Under the pieces are notes generated by a model that worked only from the letters and a program-made list of their open reading frames with translations, did no database searches and had not been told where the DNA came from. Made by a program: the position numbers and the translations under genes. Of a DNA stretch of 64,000 nucleotides, positions 33,974-42,040 are shown one piece after another; within the stretch, counting starts at the first letter, position 1; every line of letters starts with the position of its first letter. The stretch is from Chitinophagaceae bacterium. Its GTDB lineage: Bacteria; Bacteroidota; Bacteroidia; Chitinophagales; Chitinophagaceae. The stretch is taken from assembly GCA_019638615.1 (NCBI GenBank), contig JAHBTL010000022.1:47182-111181 (forward strand). The letters are read 5' to 3'.

Positions 33974-34888
33974 TTATTTTTCCCGCAGGCTGGATACAGT
34001 TTGTTGATCCTCTATCTTATTATTTCTATATTCTTCTTTATATTCAAATTTCCAGCGGTTGTGGCTCCAGAGGTATATTTCGGGCTGCTTGCGGATTACT
34101 TCCTCCAGGTATCGCACGTAGGCCAATGTAAGTTCACCTTCTTTCATTTCAGAAGGATTAATCGTTGCGAGCTTTGATTCAATTACATAATAACCCCGCT
34201 TAGGCTTGGAAAACCTGGTGAAAACAACCGGGATGTTATTGAACCGGGCGTTTTTTTCAGGCCCCTTTACAAAAGGGGTCCAGCGATCAAAAAATTGTAT
34301 CCAGTAAGATTTTTCTGGTTGTCCCGGATTTTGATCCGCTACCAGCGCCAGCAGGTATTGGGTATTCCGGAAAGGGAGCATGGCATTTCGCATATCGGTT
34401 GCGGGCAACATAATAGAACCCGTTTTTTCCCTGAAATGCATGAATAACCGGTCTATCAGCTTGTTCCCGATAGGCATATACACTACCAGGAAGGGATAGG
34501 CTAACTGTTTGGTGACCCTTACATTTACCCATTCCCAATTAAAATTGTGCCCCAGGTGTACCTGGCAGCTTTTACCCGTATTGTATAGTTCATTGTAAAT
34601 GGAAGGGTCAAAGCTTATTCTCTTTTGTAAGCTTTTTTCCGACATGGATAAAAGCTTGATCGCCTCCAAAAAAGTATCGGTAAAATTCCTGTAGAATTTC
34701 TTAATGATCTTTTTCTTTTCTGCTTCGGTTTTTTCGGGGAAAGCGATGGAGAGGTTTTTTATCAGCACCTTACGGCGGTAACCCAGTACATAACAAAGAA
34801 TAAAATAAAAGAAATCGGAAATGCGGTAAATAACCCACAAAGGCAAAAAGGAAAACAGGTAAAGAAGTCCCAGCACAATATAATACAT
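33974..34888 (-). CDS. Lipid A biosynthesis acyltransferase (LpxL/HtrB family)
   Basis: With the start at ATG 34888 the product has 304 residues and begins with a membrane anchor (MYYIVLGLLYLFSFLPLWV). The acyltransferase motif is H114-N-F-N-W-E119, the HX4E catalytic pair of the LPLAT superfamily, followed by ADQNPG and the FDR...FVKGPE block. The enzyme would transfer an acyl chain onto a lipid A precursor or related lipid on the inner leaflet. A start at 34957 adds 23 non-family residues and is rejected. It stands alone on the minus strand. Confidence 0.92.
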   Translation of the reverse strand: MYYIVLGLLYLFSFLPLWVIYRISDFFYFILCYVLGYRRKVLIKNLSIAFPEKTEAEKKKIIKKFYRNFTDTFLEAIKLLSMSEKSLQKRISFDPSIYNELYNTGKSCQVHLGHNFNWEWVNVRVTKQLAYPFLVVYMPIGNKLIDRLFMHFREKTGSIMLPATDMRNAMLPFRNTQYLLALVADQNPGQPEKSYWIQFFDRWTPFVKGPEKNARFNNIPVVFTRFSKPKRGYYVIESKLATINPSEMKEGELTLAYVRYLEEVIRKQPEIYLWSHNRWKFEYKEEYRNNKIEDQQTVSSLREK

Positions 34889-34957
34889 CCGGCAAAGATA
34901 AATGTTATAAGCAATGCTTAATTTCCGGGCATTTGTTGGGGGCATTACCGGGTGCAT

Positions 34958-35596
34958 TCCCTGCGAGGAAAAAAGTTACTTTTAGTGAGAGCTATTTTCA
35001 TTGCGGCAAAAACAGAAATAAGCAAATCCCGCAATAAAGTTCAATTTTTCAACTCTCCGGTAGGTGAGACACCATAGCCGTGAACGTAAGCCCCCGAGCT
35101 ATTTTAGTGTTAGCAAAGGGTCGTTAGTCATAACATTGGGATAAAATATTTTCTTGTATTTCACCGATCACTTTACATGAAGGGTAGTCCGCCGCGGCGG
35201 ACAAATAAAACGGATGGTTTTTTTACAAACAGGTAGCCGCTATGCGGCATGCTTCCCCGGGTGAATAAAATACTTTTAGTCAGCTTCTGCACTATACAAA
35301 ATGCTGTTAGATATATGGGATTGGCTGTGCCATCGGCACAACCTGTTTGTAGATAAAGAGGTTAATTTCAATTATGCGCCTTAGGCGCTACCCTGGATGT
35401 AGAAAGAAGCCCCCCGGAGCCATTGATCCAGCAACTAAAGTTCAAAATCCCGCTTAATAATATTATATTTCCTTAACTAAATGACATTACCTTTTCAAAG
35501 TATTTTATGGACCCTGTTTCTTAAGTTGACGGCCATGGTGAGACACCGACCGGTAGTGGGGAGAGCAGAAGGCTTGTAAGTGGTTAAAAATAAATG
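34958..35596. repeat. Intergenic repeat region with variable-stem hairpins
   Basis: The gap contains short perfect hairpins: GTCCGCCGCGGCGGAC (35187-35202), GCCGC-TAT-GCGGC (35235-35247), TGTGCC-ATC-GGCACA (about 35326-35340) and GCGCC-TTA-GGCGC (about 35376-35388). The last two sit in a conserved frame (TTTGTAGATAAAGAGGTTAA) that recurs in reverse at 40108-40194. The phrase GGTGAGACACC occurs near 35063 and again near 35539 as a direct repeat. No gene is seen. Confidence 0.7.
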
Positions 35597-36229
35597 CTAC
35601 TGTTTAAAATATTTATTAATGGCTTCTACCTTATTATTTACCTGCAATTTTTCGTATGTATTGTAAATATGTGATTTTAATGTGCTTAAGCTGATAAACA
35701 TCTTGTCTGCCGCTTCCTGGTAAGTCATTCCTTCTGCCAGGTAGGTAAGCATTTCGTCTTCCCGCCGGGAAATACCAAAGTCATTTTTGAAAGGTTTAAG
35801 ATGGTTGCTTTGTTGCGAAAACAGGTTAATCAGCTTTCGTGCAATATCACTGCTGATGGGCGAGCCGCCATTATGAACTTCCTTAATTGCCTTTATTAAA
35901 TCAGCCGGGGGAGTCGCTTTCATAAGATAAGAAGTAGCTCCCGCTTTCAGCGCATCAAATACCACTTCGTCCTGGTCGGCAACAGTAAAAGCCACAAATT
36001 CCGTATTGCGGCACCGGGGCTTTAATTTGGCAATGCACTCTACTCCCGACATATCGGGCAGGCCGATATCCATTAACACAACATCCGGGTTCTGCAGGGG
36101 AATGTTATACAATGCTTCCTGCCCCGTCCTTGCCGATCCTGAAAAAATAAATTCAGGATGGGTTTGAAATAGCTGGGTCAAAAGAATGTTGAAATCATTG
36201 TTATCTTCTACAACAAATACGGAAATCAT
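35597..36229 (-). CDS. NarL/LuxR-family response regulator (second system)
   Basis: The 210-residue protein has a receiver domain with E8-D9, phospho-acceptor D54 in LMDIGLP and a lysine in SYLMKAT, then a LuxR helix-turn-helix (about 150-205, ISRREDEMLTYLAEGMTYQEAADKMFISLSTLKSHIYNTYEKL). It follows its probable partner kinase by 39 bp on the same strand. No AATCACC-N6-GGTGATT site occurs near it, so its targets differ from the 15-kb regulator. Confidence 0.94.
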   Translation of the reverse strand: MISVFVVEDNNDFNILLTQLFQTHPEFIFSGSARTGQEALYNIPLQNPDVVLMDIGLPDMSGVECIAKLKPRCRNTEFVAFTVADQDEVVFDALKAGATSYLMKATPPADLIKAIKEVHNGGSPISSDIARKLINLFSQQSNHLKPFKNDFGISRREDEMLTYLAEGMTYQEAADKMFISLSTLKSHIYNTYEKLQVNNKVEAINKYFKQ

Positions 36230-36268
36230 ATACCCATTTTTTCAATAAAAGGAGTTGCATTTAAAACG

Positions 36269-38233
36269 TCAGGCGTCTGCTATTGGAATACTCATTGTAA
36301 CAGATAGTCCATTCTTGTTTTCCCAAAGTACATCGCCATTCAATTTTGCAATATTTTCCTGGATATTGCGCAATCCATTGCCGTGGATAATATTTTCAGG
36401 CAACCCCGAACCATTGTCGTGAATAGAAAAAAACAATACATTTTCCCGGTTCGCAATATCTATATTTATTAGCGAAGCGCTGGAGTATTTTACAGCGTTG
36501 TTTAATATTTCCTTTACTGAATGATAAATGTTCCTTCTTTTATAGCCTTCCAGCATGTTGCGCTGATCGTTGAGGTCAGATTGAAATACTAATTGTATAC
36601 CGGTGGTTTGTAAAAAGCTGCCTGCAAATTTCCTGATATACGCCACAAGGCTTTGAACATTGTCATTATTGCTGTTCAGGCTCCATACAATTTCATTGAT
36701 CTGGTTATTGATGGAGCGCGTGTTTTGAATGATAAGCGACATGACCTGTTTTTGACTGTCATTATCGCCCGATAGGGTAATCATATTGGCAGCCATATTG
36801 AGGGTAGTTAATGCCGGCCCGATATCATCGTGTATTTCTTTGGAAATTCTTTTTCGTTCTTCATTTTCCGCCTGCATTTTTAACGTTGCTTTTTCAATGA
36901 TGACCTGTTGTTCCAATGCCTTTATACGTTGTGTCTCCAGTAACTTTTTTCTGCGTTGGTTCATATACAGCAGCAACCCTATTATTGCAATAAAAAAAGC
37001 AGCAATGGCAAAGCCGGCGGTATATAGTTTTTGTTCATCGATTTTCTGCTCTTTTTCGGCAATTGTTTTTTCGGCGCGGGCTTGTGTAATCTTTTCTTCA
37101 AGCGCTGCAAGCGCTACGCTTTTTTCTTCGCGATGTGTTTCTTTTTCAATCTTTCTAACAGCCTCAAGGGAGGAAAGCGCTGTTAATAAATCCCCTTTAT
37201 GTTTACTTACTTCGTATTTTGTTTCGTAGTATTCATCCTGCGAATTACCCGGCGCATCCGCAGAAAGATCGCCGTGGCTGTCAGCAAAATGTAAAAGCTG
37301 TTCTGCCCTGGCAAAGTCCTTCATTTTAGCATACACTTTTGCTTTCAGCACATATGGAATGATCTGCATTTTATCCGTCCTGGTATCCGCAATTCGTTTT
37401 TCATATCCGTTGTAAAAAAATAAGGCGCTGTCAAAGTTGTTTTTCGCAAAATAATAATCGCCCATCGACCGGTATATTGTTTCATCGCCTTTGCCGTCCA
37501 GGGAGTCCATCATTATACGGTATGCTTTGCTTAAAATGGTAAAAGCGGCAGTTGTATCTTTTAATCCCATTTCGCATAAATAGAAATACTGGTACATATG
37601 TATTTCGTTAGGGAGCCTGTTATCGAAATGTTCCTGCCGTATAAGTTCAAGCGCTTTTGTCGCGTACTGTTTGGCTTCTTTGTAATAGGCTTTGGTAATA
37701 TAGGTTCTGCTCAGGTTGGCATACAATATTCGTTTGTACACATCAGGCAGCCAGGTAGTATCTTCCAGAGCAGCCTTATAGTAGAACAAAGCGCTGTCGG
37801 TTCCAACATTCCGGGGACTGGCGGCAAAAGCCAGATTCAGCTGGCCCTGTAATTGATGAATATTAAAGTGGCGGACTACCCATGCGGCAGAGTCGAGATA
37901 CCGGTTCCCCTTTTCAATTTCACCAAAGCTGTACAATCGTTGCGAATAAATGTTGTAAACCTGGAAAAGGTAAATATGATACCTGTTTTCTTTGCAAAAT
38001 GTAACTGCTTCGTCCAGCGCAATGCGTTCTCCTTTTATGTCGCCCTTCGAGCCGGCATTATCAACTTTGGTAACGATGGCCATCCATTTTACGGAGTCGG
38101 CCGGAGGCATAATATCGTGTATTTCGTTAGACAGCTCAGGCTTGTTTGCTGGGTTACAATGCTGCAAGCCGAGGATCAACGTCAGCAAAAGGGCCGGAGC
38201 AGTCACTTGAAAGATGTGGCGTTTTACAGGCAT
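36269..38233 (-). CDS. TPR sensor histidine kinase, lipoprotein-like N-terminus
   Basis: The 654-residue protein opens with a hydrophobic segment ending LQHC, a possible lipidation site, and a TPR-like sensor (about 45-380, repeated DSALFYYxxxE motifs). A coiled coil precedes one transmembrane helix (about 402-424). The HisKA_3 box is RISKEIHDDIGPALTTL with the histidine near 468. The ATPase shows N in EILNNAVKYSSA and HDNGSGLP. It pairs with the regulator gene directly downstream. Compared with the kinases at 15.5-19 kb it has the same plan but clearly different sequence. Confidence 0.94.
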   Translation of the reverse strand: MPVKRHIFQVTAPALLLTLILGLQHCNPANKPELSNEIHDIMPPADSVKWMAIVTKVDNAGSKGDIKGERIALDEAVTFCKENRYHIYLFQVYNIYSQRLYSFGEIEKGNRYLDSAAWVVRHFNIHQLQGQLNLAFAASPRNVGTDSALFYYKAALEDTTWLPDVYKRILYANLSRTYITKAYYKEAKQYATKALELIRQEHFDNRLPNEIHMYQYFYLCEMGLKDTTAAFTILSKAYRIMMDSLDGKGDETIYRSMGDYYFAKNNFDSALFFYNGYEKRIADTRTDKMQIIPYVLKAKVYAKMKDFARAEQLLHFADSHGDLSADAPGNSQDEYYETKYEVSKHKGDLLTALSSLEAVRKIEKETHREEKSVALAALEEKITQARAEKTIAEKEQKIDEQKLYTAGFAIAAFFIAIIGLLLYMNQRRKKLLETQRIKALEQQVIIEKATLKMQAENEERKRISKEIHDDIGPALTTLNMAANMITLSGDNDSQKQVMSLIIQNTRSINNQINEIVWSLNSNNDNVQSLVAYIRKFAGSFLQTTGIQLVFQSDLNDQRNMLEGYKRRNIYHSVKEILNNAVKYSSASLINIDIANRENVLFFSIHDNGSGLPENIIHGNGLRNIQENIAKLNGDVLWENKNGLSVTMSIPIADA

Positions 38234-38594
38234 GGATGCGGTATTTGAGTTCTTGTCAGCATTTTCAAAAATAATACTTTAGTACTATTTTCTGCCTGGA
38301 ATATCTTGATAACTTTGTCTCCGTTTTTAAAAGGCGTTAAGTGGAGCAGGCTATTTTCCTGCACGGAAATATGTCCCTCCGGCGCTTTACAGCCGTTGCT
38401 ATCACTCACTATTGATGTAACATAAAGAACTGTACCTTGTAAACGATGTGCGATGGAGAGCCGGCGCAAGATGAGATATGATGAACGGGTGCAATGCATA
38501 GCTCAGCAAGCCGGCCACTCGCATCATTAGCGTAAATATTCCATTTTTTGTTGGTGAACTCACTGTCGAAGAACTTTTAAGAAATGTTTTTACA
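38234..38594. other. Intergenic stretch without a recognised gene
   Basis: A minus-strand frame of 91 codons (38224-38499) overlaps the kinase start by ten bases. It has no recognisable motif and an odd composition, so I do not call it. No repeat of the window families and no clear promoter is seen. Confidence 0.4.
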
Positions 38595-38738
38595 TTACTT
38601 CTTCAATAATTTGAGTATGGTTTGCTGATTTTTAAGGATCTGGCCCAGCATTTTCTGGTTTTTAAGAATGGTGCCCTGGTTGTCTTTGATTATTTTCTGG
38701 TTGGTAATAACCAGTTTGTCATTTTGAATAGCGGCCAT
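38595..38738 (-). CDS. 47-residue coiled-coil peptide
   Basis: A frame from ATG 38738 to TAA 38595 encodes a peptide starting MAAIQNDKLV and ending ILKLLKK. Isoleucines and leucines alternate with NQ pairs at close to heptad spacing (ITNQKI, IKDNQG, ILKNQK, ILKNQQ), which predicts a continuous amphipathic helix forming a coiled coil with buried asparagines. I recall similar short NQK-repeat peptides in Bacteroidota, uncharacterised. The frame has no atypical codons and is too periodic to be chance. It lies 75 bp downstream of the transporter binding-protein gene on the same strand. Confidence 0.65.
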   Translation of the reverse strand: MAAIQNDKLVITNQKIIKDNQGTILKNQKMLGQILKNQQTILKLLKK

Positions 38739-38813
38739 AGTTGTTGAGCTTTAATAGATGAAAGAATGTGATTTATTTGCAATGTCGCTGTTGCTCCATT
38801 ACTTTTCGTAACA

Positions 38814-39896
38814 TCATTGTCTTTTAATGGTGGAAGGATCGGGTATCCATGCTTCGTCAATGGGGGCGGGCGTTATTACCTGCGGTACAAATTTGCGGTC
38901 TATCAGCTCATTCATCGGGATATTTTTTGTGAGCAGCTTTAACTTTATTCCCTGGTCCTGTATTTGCTGCAGGTCTTCATCCGTTGGCGTAAGCTTCAGG
39001 TAGCTTACCCGTTTGGGGTCGGAGGTCAATACATAGTTCAGCACCTTTTGGTCCTGCCTGAAATAGGGCGACGCGAGTTTGGCGGCTTCTGCCCGGTGTG
39101 TTTCGGCCCAGGCGCCCGATTCCGCTATGCCTCTTACCAAGTCTTCCACCACACCCGGGTTTTGCTGTATCAGGTCTTCGTGCACTACCAGCGCACAGGA
39201 AATAAAGTTGGGCCAAATGTCGCGGGCATAATATAAAACCCTTCCTGTTCCGTCTAATTCGGCTTTGGCGCAAAACGGCTCGCCTACTATATAGGCGTCA
39301 ATGGCGCCCGAGGCAAGTGAGGTAGGCATATCCGGCGGCGGTAATACAATAAATTCAATGTCGTTGGGCTGCATGCCAAAGTCCTCCATCAGCTTGTGTA
39401 TTACAAAGTGCTGGTTACTGTAAGGACTTGGTATGGCCATTTTTTTTCCCTTTAAATCTTTCAGGCTTCTTGCTCTGCTGTTTTTCGCTACTATCACCTC
39501 TGTGCCATCCCTGTGACCCAGGTAGCAAATTTTCACCGGCACCCCCTGCTCCCTCAGTTTCATGGCCAGCGGAACGATCATAAAAGTGGCCTGTACCTGC
39601 TTGGCTTCCAGCGCGCTTACTACAGTAGGAAAATCAGTAAAAACCCTTGAGTTGAAATTGGTATTGGTTTGCGTGGTTTTAGAAGCAAAATCTGTAACGG
39701 GGCAGGTAAGATGGCAGGTAACGGGCAAATAGCCCACCGTTAGCTCACGGGTAGCTTTTTTGTTAACCCCTTCATGTATAACATCTCTTGCCGTAGCTGC
39801 ACCGTTTTTTTTCCAGGGTTTATAACGCAGCAGGCCCAGGGTTGTTAAAACAACCACTACACCCAGTATCAGTTTTTTAAAAGTAAATGTATTCAC
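38814..39896 (-). CDS. NitT/TauT-family ABC transporter substrate-binding protein
   Basis: The 360-residue protein has an N-terminal signal anchor (KLILGVVVVLTTLGLL) and the fold of SsuA/TauA/NrtA-type binding proteins. Signs are VGYLPVTCHLTCPV (about 54-67), LGHRDGTEVIV, SLKDLKGKKMAIPSPYSNQHF and SGAIDAYIVGEPF. It would capture a small anion such as nitrate, a sulfonate or a related ligand in the periplasm; the ligand is not determined. The start codon is GTG at 39896. ATPase and permease genes lie upstream on the same strand, separated by a 442-bp repeat-rich gap, so it may have separate transcription. Confidence 0.9.
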   Translation of the reverse strand: MNTFTFKKLILGVVVVLTTLGLLRYKPWKKNGAATARDVIHEGVNKKATRELTVGYLPVTCHLTCPVTDFASKTTQTNTNFNSRVFTDFPTVVSALEAKQVQATFMIVPLAMKLREQGVPVKICYLGHRDGTEVIVAKNSRARSLKDLKGKKMAIPSPYSNQHFVIHKLMEDFGMQPNDIEFIVLPPPDMPTSLASGAIDAYIVGEPFCAKAELDGTGRVLYYARDIWPNFISCALVVHEDLIQQNPGVVEDLVRGIAESGAWAETHRAEAAKLASPYFRQDQKVLNYVLTSDPKRVSYLKLTPTDEDLQQIQDQGIKLKLLTKNIPMNELIDRKFVPQVITPAPIDEAWIPDPSTIKRQ

Positions 39897-40338
39897 TATC
39901 CGATTTTCTATGAGCTCAAATGTAGCTTAATTATTTTTTAGTTCAAAAGGGGGGTATGGCTTCCAGTGAGAACTATTGAAGTCGTACCGGGTCTTCCTTC
40001 AAAGCTATTGCGGGCAGCCATGCTATCGGGTTCTGAACCTTTTAAGCTGCGCCGGGGTCTCACCTCACACAATTACCTGGCTGTGAAGACCCCGGCGAGA
40101 CGAAAAAGGGTAACGCCGATGGCGCATAATTGAAAATTATCCTCTTTGTCTACAAATGGGTTGTGCCGATGGCACATAAATCCCGGTATACCCAGCAGCC
40201 TTAGGTCGCACCGGGTCTTCATGTAAAGCTATTGCGGGCAGAGTCATGAGACCCTGGTGCTTGCTGAAGAATTCGCCGGCATCTCGCCCTACAATTATCT
40301 GGCTGTGAAACTCGATGGAACGAAAAAACAGATGTATA
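39897..40338. repeat. Repeat block inside the ABC transporter locus
   Basis: Two diverged copies of one unit lie at about 39981-40105 and 40208-40326. Each contains CACCGGGTCTTC or TACCGGGTCTTC, AAAGCTATTGCGGGCAG and CTGGCTGTGAA. Between them, 40108-40194 is a reverse copy of the variable-stem hairpin element at 35310-35395 (CCTCTTTGTCTACAAAT between GCC-GAT-GGC stems). No gene is present. Confidence 0.75.
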
Positions 40339-41064
40339 TTATTGCGGCAGTCCCAATGCCTGTAATATTTCCTTCATGGCTTCAATAACGGAGCTGCTCG
40401 TAAGGTCTCTGGGGCGTGCGGTATGGATCGGTAATTCCCTGCATATGGTTGCCGGGCGGCTGGACAATACCAGCACCCTGTCTGCCAGTTGCGCAGCTTC
40501 TTCAATATCGTGGGTTACAAAAACAACGGTACGCGGACGCTGCTTTAATATTCTTACCAGCTCCAAACGCATCCGCAGCCTTGTTTGGTAATCCAAGGCA
40601 GAAAAAGGTTCATCCATTAATAAAATATCCGACTGACCGGCCAGGGCTCTTGCCAGTTCCACGCGCTGCCGCATTCCGCCCGATAGTTCATGAGGGTAGT
40701 GGTTTTCAAAACCCTCCAGGTGGATCAATTCAACCAGTTCTTTCTTTTCCTTTTTGCGCTGTGAAATATCATCAATCGTTTGTAAGCCCATCTCTATGTT
40801 TTCCGCAACGGTCAGCCAGGGAAAAAGCCCGTCCTGCTGGTATACTGTTCGTATAATGCCTGTTCTGTGCACCGTGCCGGAAGCAGGCTGTATATAACCG
40901 GACAGCAGGTTCAGTATCGTTGTTTTGCCACAGCCGGAAGGCCCCACCAGCACCACCACCTCGCCGGCATTCACCTGCAGCGTCAATTCCTTTAATACAG
41001 TTGTAGATCCGAAACTGTGCGATACGTCTTGCAATACCAGGCTTACCTTGTTTTTATCGTTCAT
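40339..41064 (-). CDS. NitT/TauT-family ABC transporter ATPase
   Basis: The 241-residue protein has Walker A GPSGCGKTT (39-47), Q-loop YQQDGLFPW, the signature LSGGMRQR, Walker B ILLMDEPF and the switch histidine in FVTHDIEEA. It belongs to the SsuB/TauB/NrtD group and powers the importer formed with the adjacent permease. Its start overlaps the permease gene end by 11 bp. The binding-protein gene follows after the repeat block. Confidence 0.94.
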   Translation of the reverse strand: MNDKNKVSLVLQDVSHSFGSTTVLKELTLQVNAGEVVVLVGPSGCGKTTILNLLSGYIQPASGTVHRTGIIRTVYQQDGLFPWLTVAENIEMGLQTIDDISQRKKEKKELVELIHLEGFENHYPHELSGGMRQRVELARALAGQSDILLMDEPFSALDYQTRLRMRLELVRILKQRPRTVVFVTHDIEEAAQLADRVLVLSSRPATICRELPIHTARPRDLTSSSVIEAMKEILQALGLPQ

Positions 41065-41842
41065 AACCCCATCTTACGTTTGGAAGTTTAGTTAATTGGG
41101 ACAGCAGCCTGTCTATGCCCATGCCCAGCACGCCGATCACGATCATATAGCATACCGCCGAATCCAGCCGCAATCCATTCCTGGCTTCCCATATACCATA
41201 GCCCAGTCCATCCTGGCAGCCCACCATTTCCGCCGCTACAATTACCACCCACGAAATGCCATAACTTACACGAAGCGCGGTTATTACCTGGGGCAGCACA
41301 GAAGGGAACGTGACTTTTGTAAGCAAATCCCAACCGGTATAATGATAGTCTTTCGCTACCCTGAAATAAATGCTTGGTATAGTAGCTACTGCAGACATGG
41401 TAGCCAATACCAACGGGAAAAAAGTGGCCATGAATATCAGGAATACTGCCGGTTTATCGCCGATGTGGAACCAGAGTATGGCAAAGGGTATCCAGGCCAG
41501 GGGAGACAGGAAACGAAAGAAATTGAGCATGGGTACAAAAGCTTTCCGGGCATACAAATGCTGACCCAGCCACAGTCCCAATGGAATACCTAATACGGCA
41601 GACAGTACAAAGCCGATTGCTACCCGCCACAGGGAAGCGATGATATCATTTATTAAACGCCCTGCCAGGAACTCTTCTTTAAAGCTTCTTATTACTGCTG
41701 CGGGCGATGGCATTGCATACGCCGGGAAGAGAGTAGTATAAGAGGCGATAGCCCATAATACTATTACAGCCGCTAATACTATGATGGGTAATAAGGTGTG
41801 AATTACCTTTTTTTTCCGGATTGTATTTTCCGCGTTTATCAT
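41054..41842 (-). CDS. NitT/TauT-family ABC transporter permease
   Basis: The 262-residue protein has six predicted transmembrane helices and the permease coupling loop EMVGCQDGLGYGIWEARN, the EAA-type motif of SsuC/TauC-like subunits. It forms the membrane channel of the importer with the ATPase encoded next (overlap 11 bp). It is the first gene of the transporter unit, downstream of a terminator at 41915-41946. Confidence 0.93.
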   Translation of the reverse strand: MINAENTIRKKKVIHTLLPIIVLAAVIVLWAIASYTTLFPAYAMPSPAAVIRSFKEEFLAGRLINDIIASLWRVAIGFVLSAVLGIPLGLWLGQHLYARKAFVPMLNFFRFLSPLAWIPFAILWFHIGDKPAVFLIFMATFFPLVLATMSAVATIPSIYFRVAKDYHYTGWDLLTKVTFPSVLPQVITALRVSYGISWVVIVAAEMVGCQDGLGYGIWEARNGLRLDSAVCYMIVIGVLGMGIDRLLSQLTKLPNVRWGYER

Positions 41843-41914
41843 ACATTCCTGATTTAGGTACGATAACTAATTTCTGACGACTGAAAATAAGCAGAATATG
41901 CGAAAGGATAATAC

Positions 41915-41946
41915 AAAAATGACGGTAGTGTATTACCGCCATTTTT
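41915..41946 (-). terminator. Rho-independent terminator behind the acyl-CoA dehydrogenase gene
   Basis: AAAATGxCGGTA pairs with TACCGxCATTTT around a 6-nt loop. On the minus strand the hairpin is followed by a T-run (CATTTTTG). It lies about 95 bp after the dehydrogenase stop and separates it from the transporter operon. A plus-strand T-run makes it possibly bidirectional. Confidence 0.72.
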
Positions 41947-42040
41947 CAATAAAAGAACTCCGCCTTCAAATACAAATGAAGAGGACGTGATGAGATGTAT
42001 AGTATGCTGTTTACCGGATCGCCGGCTTTTGTTTAATGGC

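Noticed and set aside
38224-38499. Minus-strand frame of 91 codons upstream of the second kinase gene
   Set aside because: No motif, no good start context and an overlap with the kinase start; noted only as possible.
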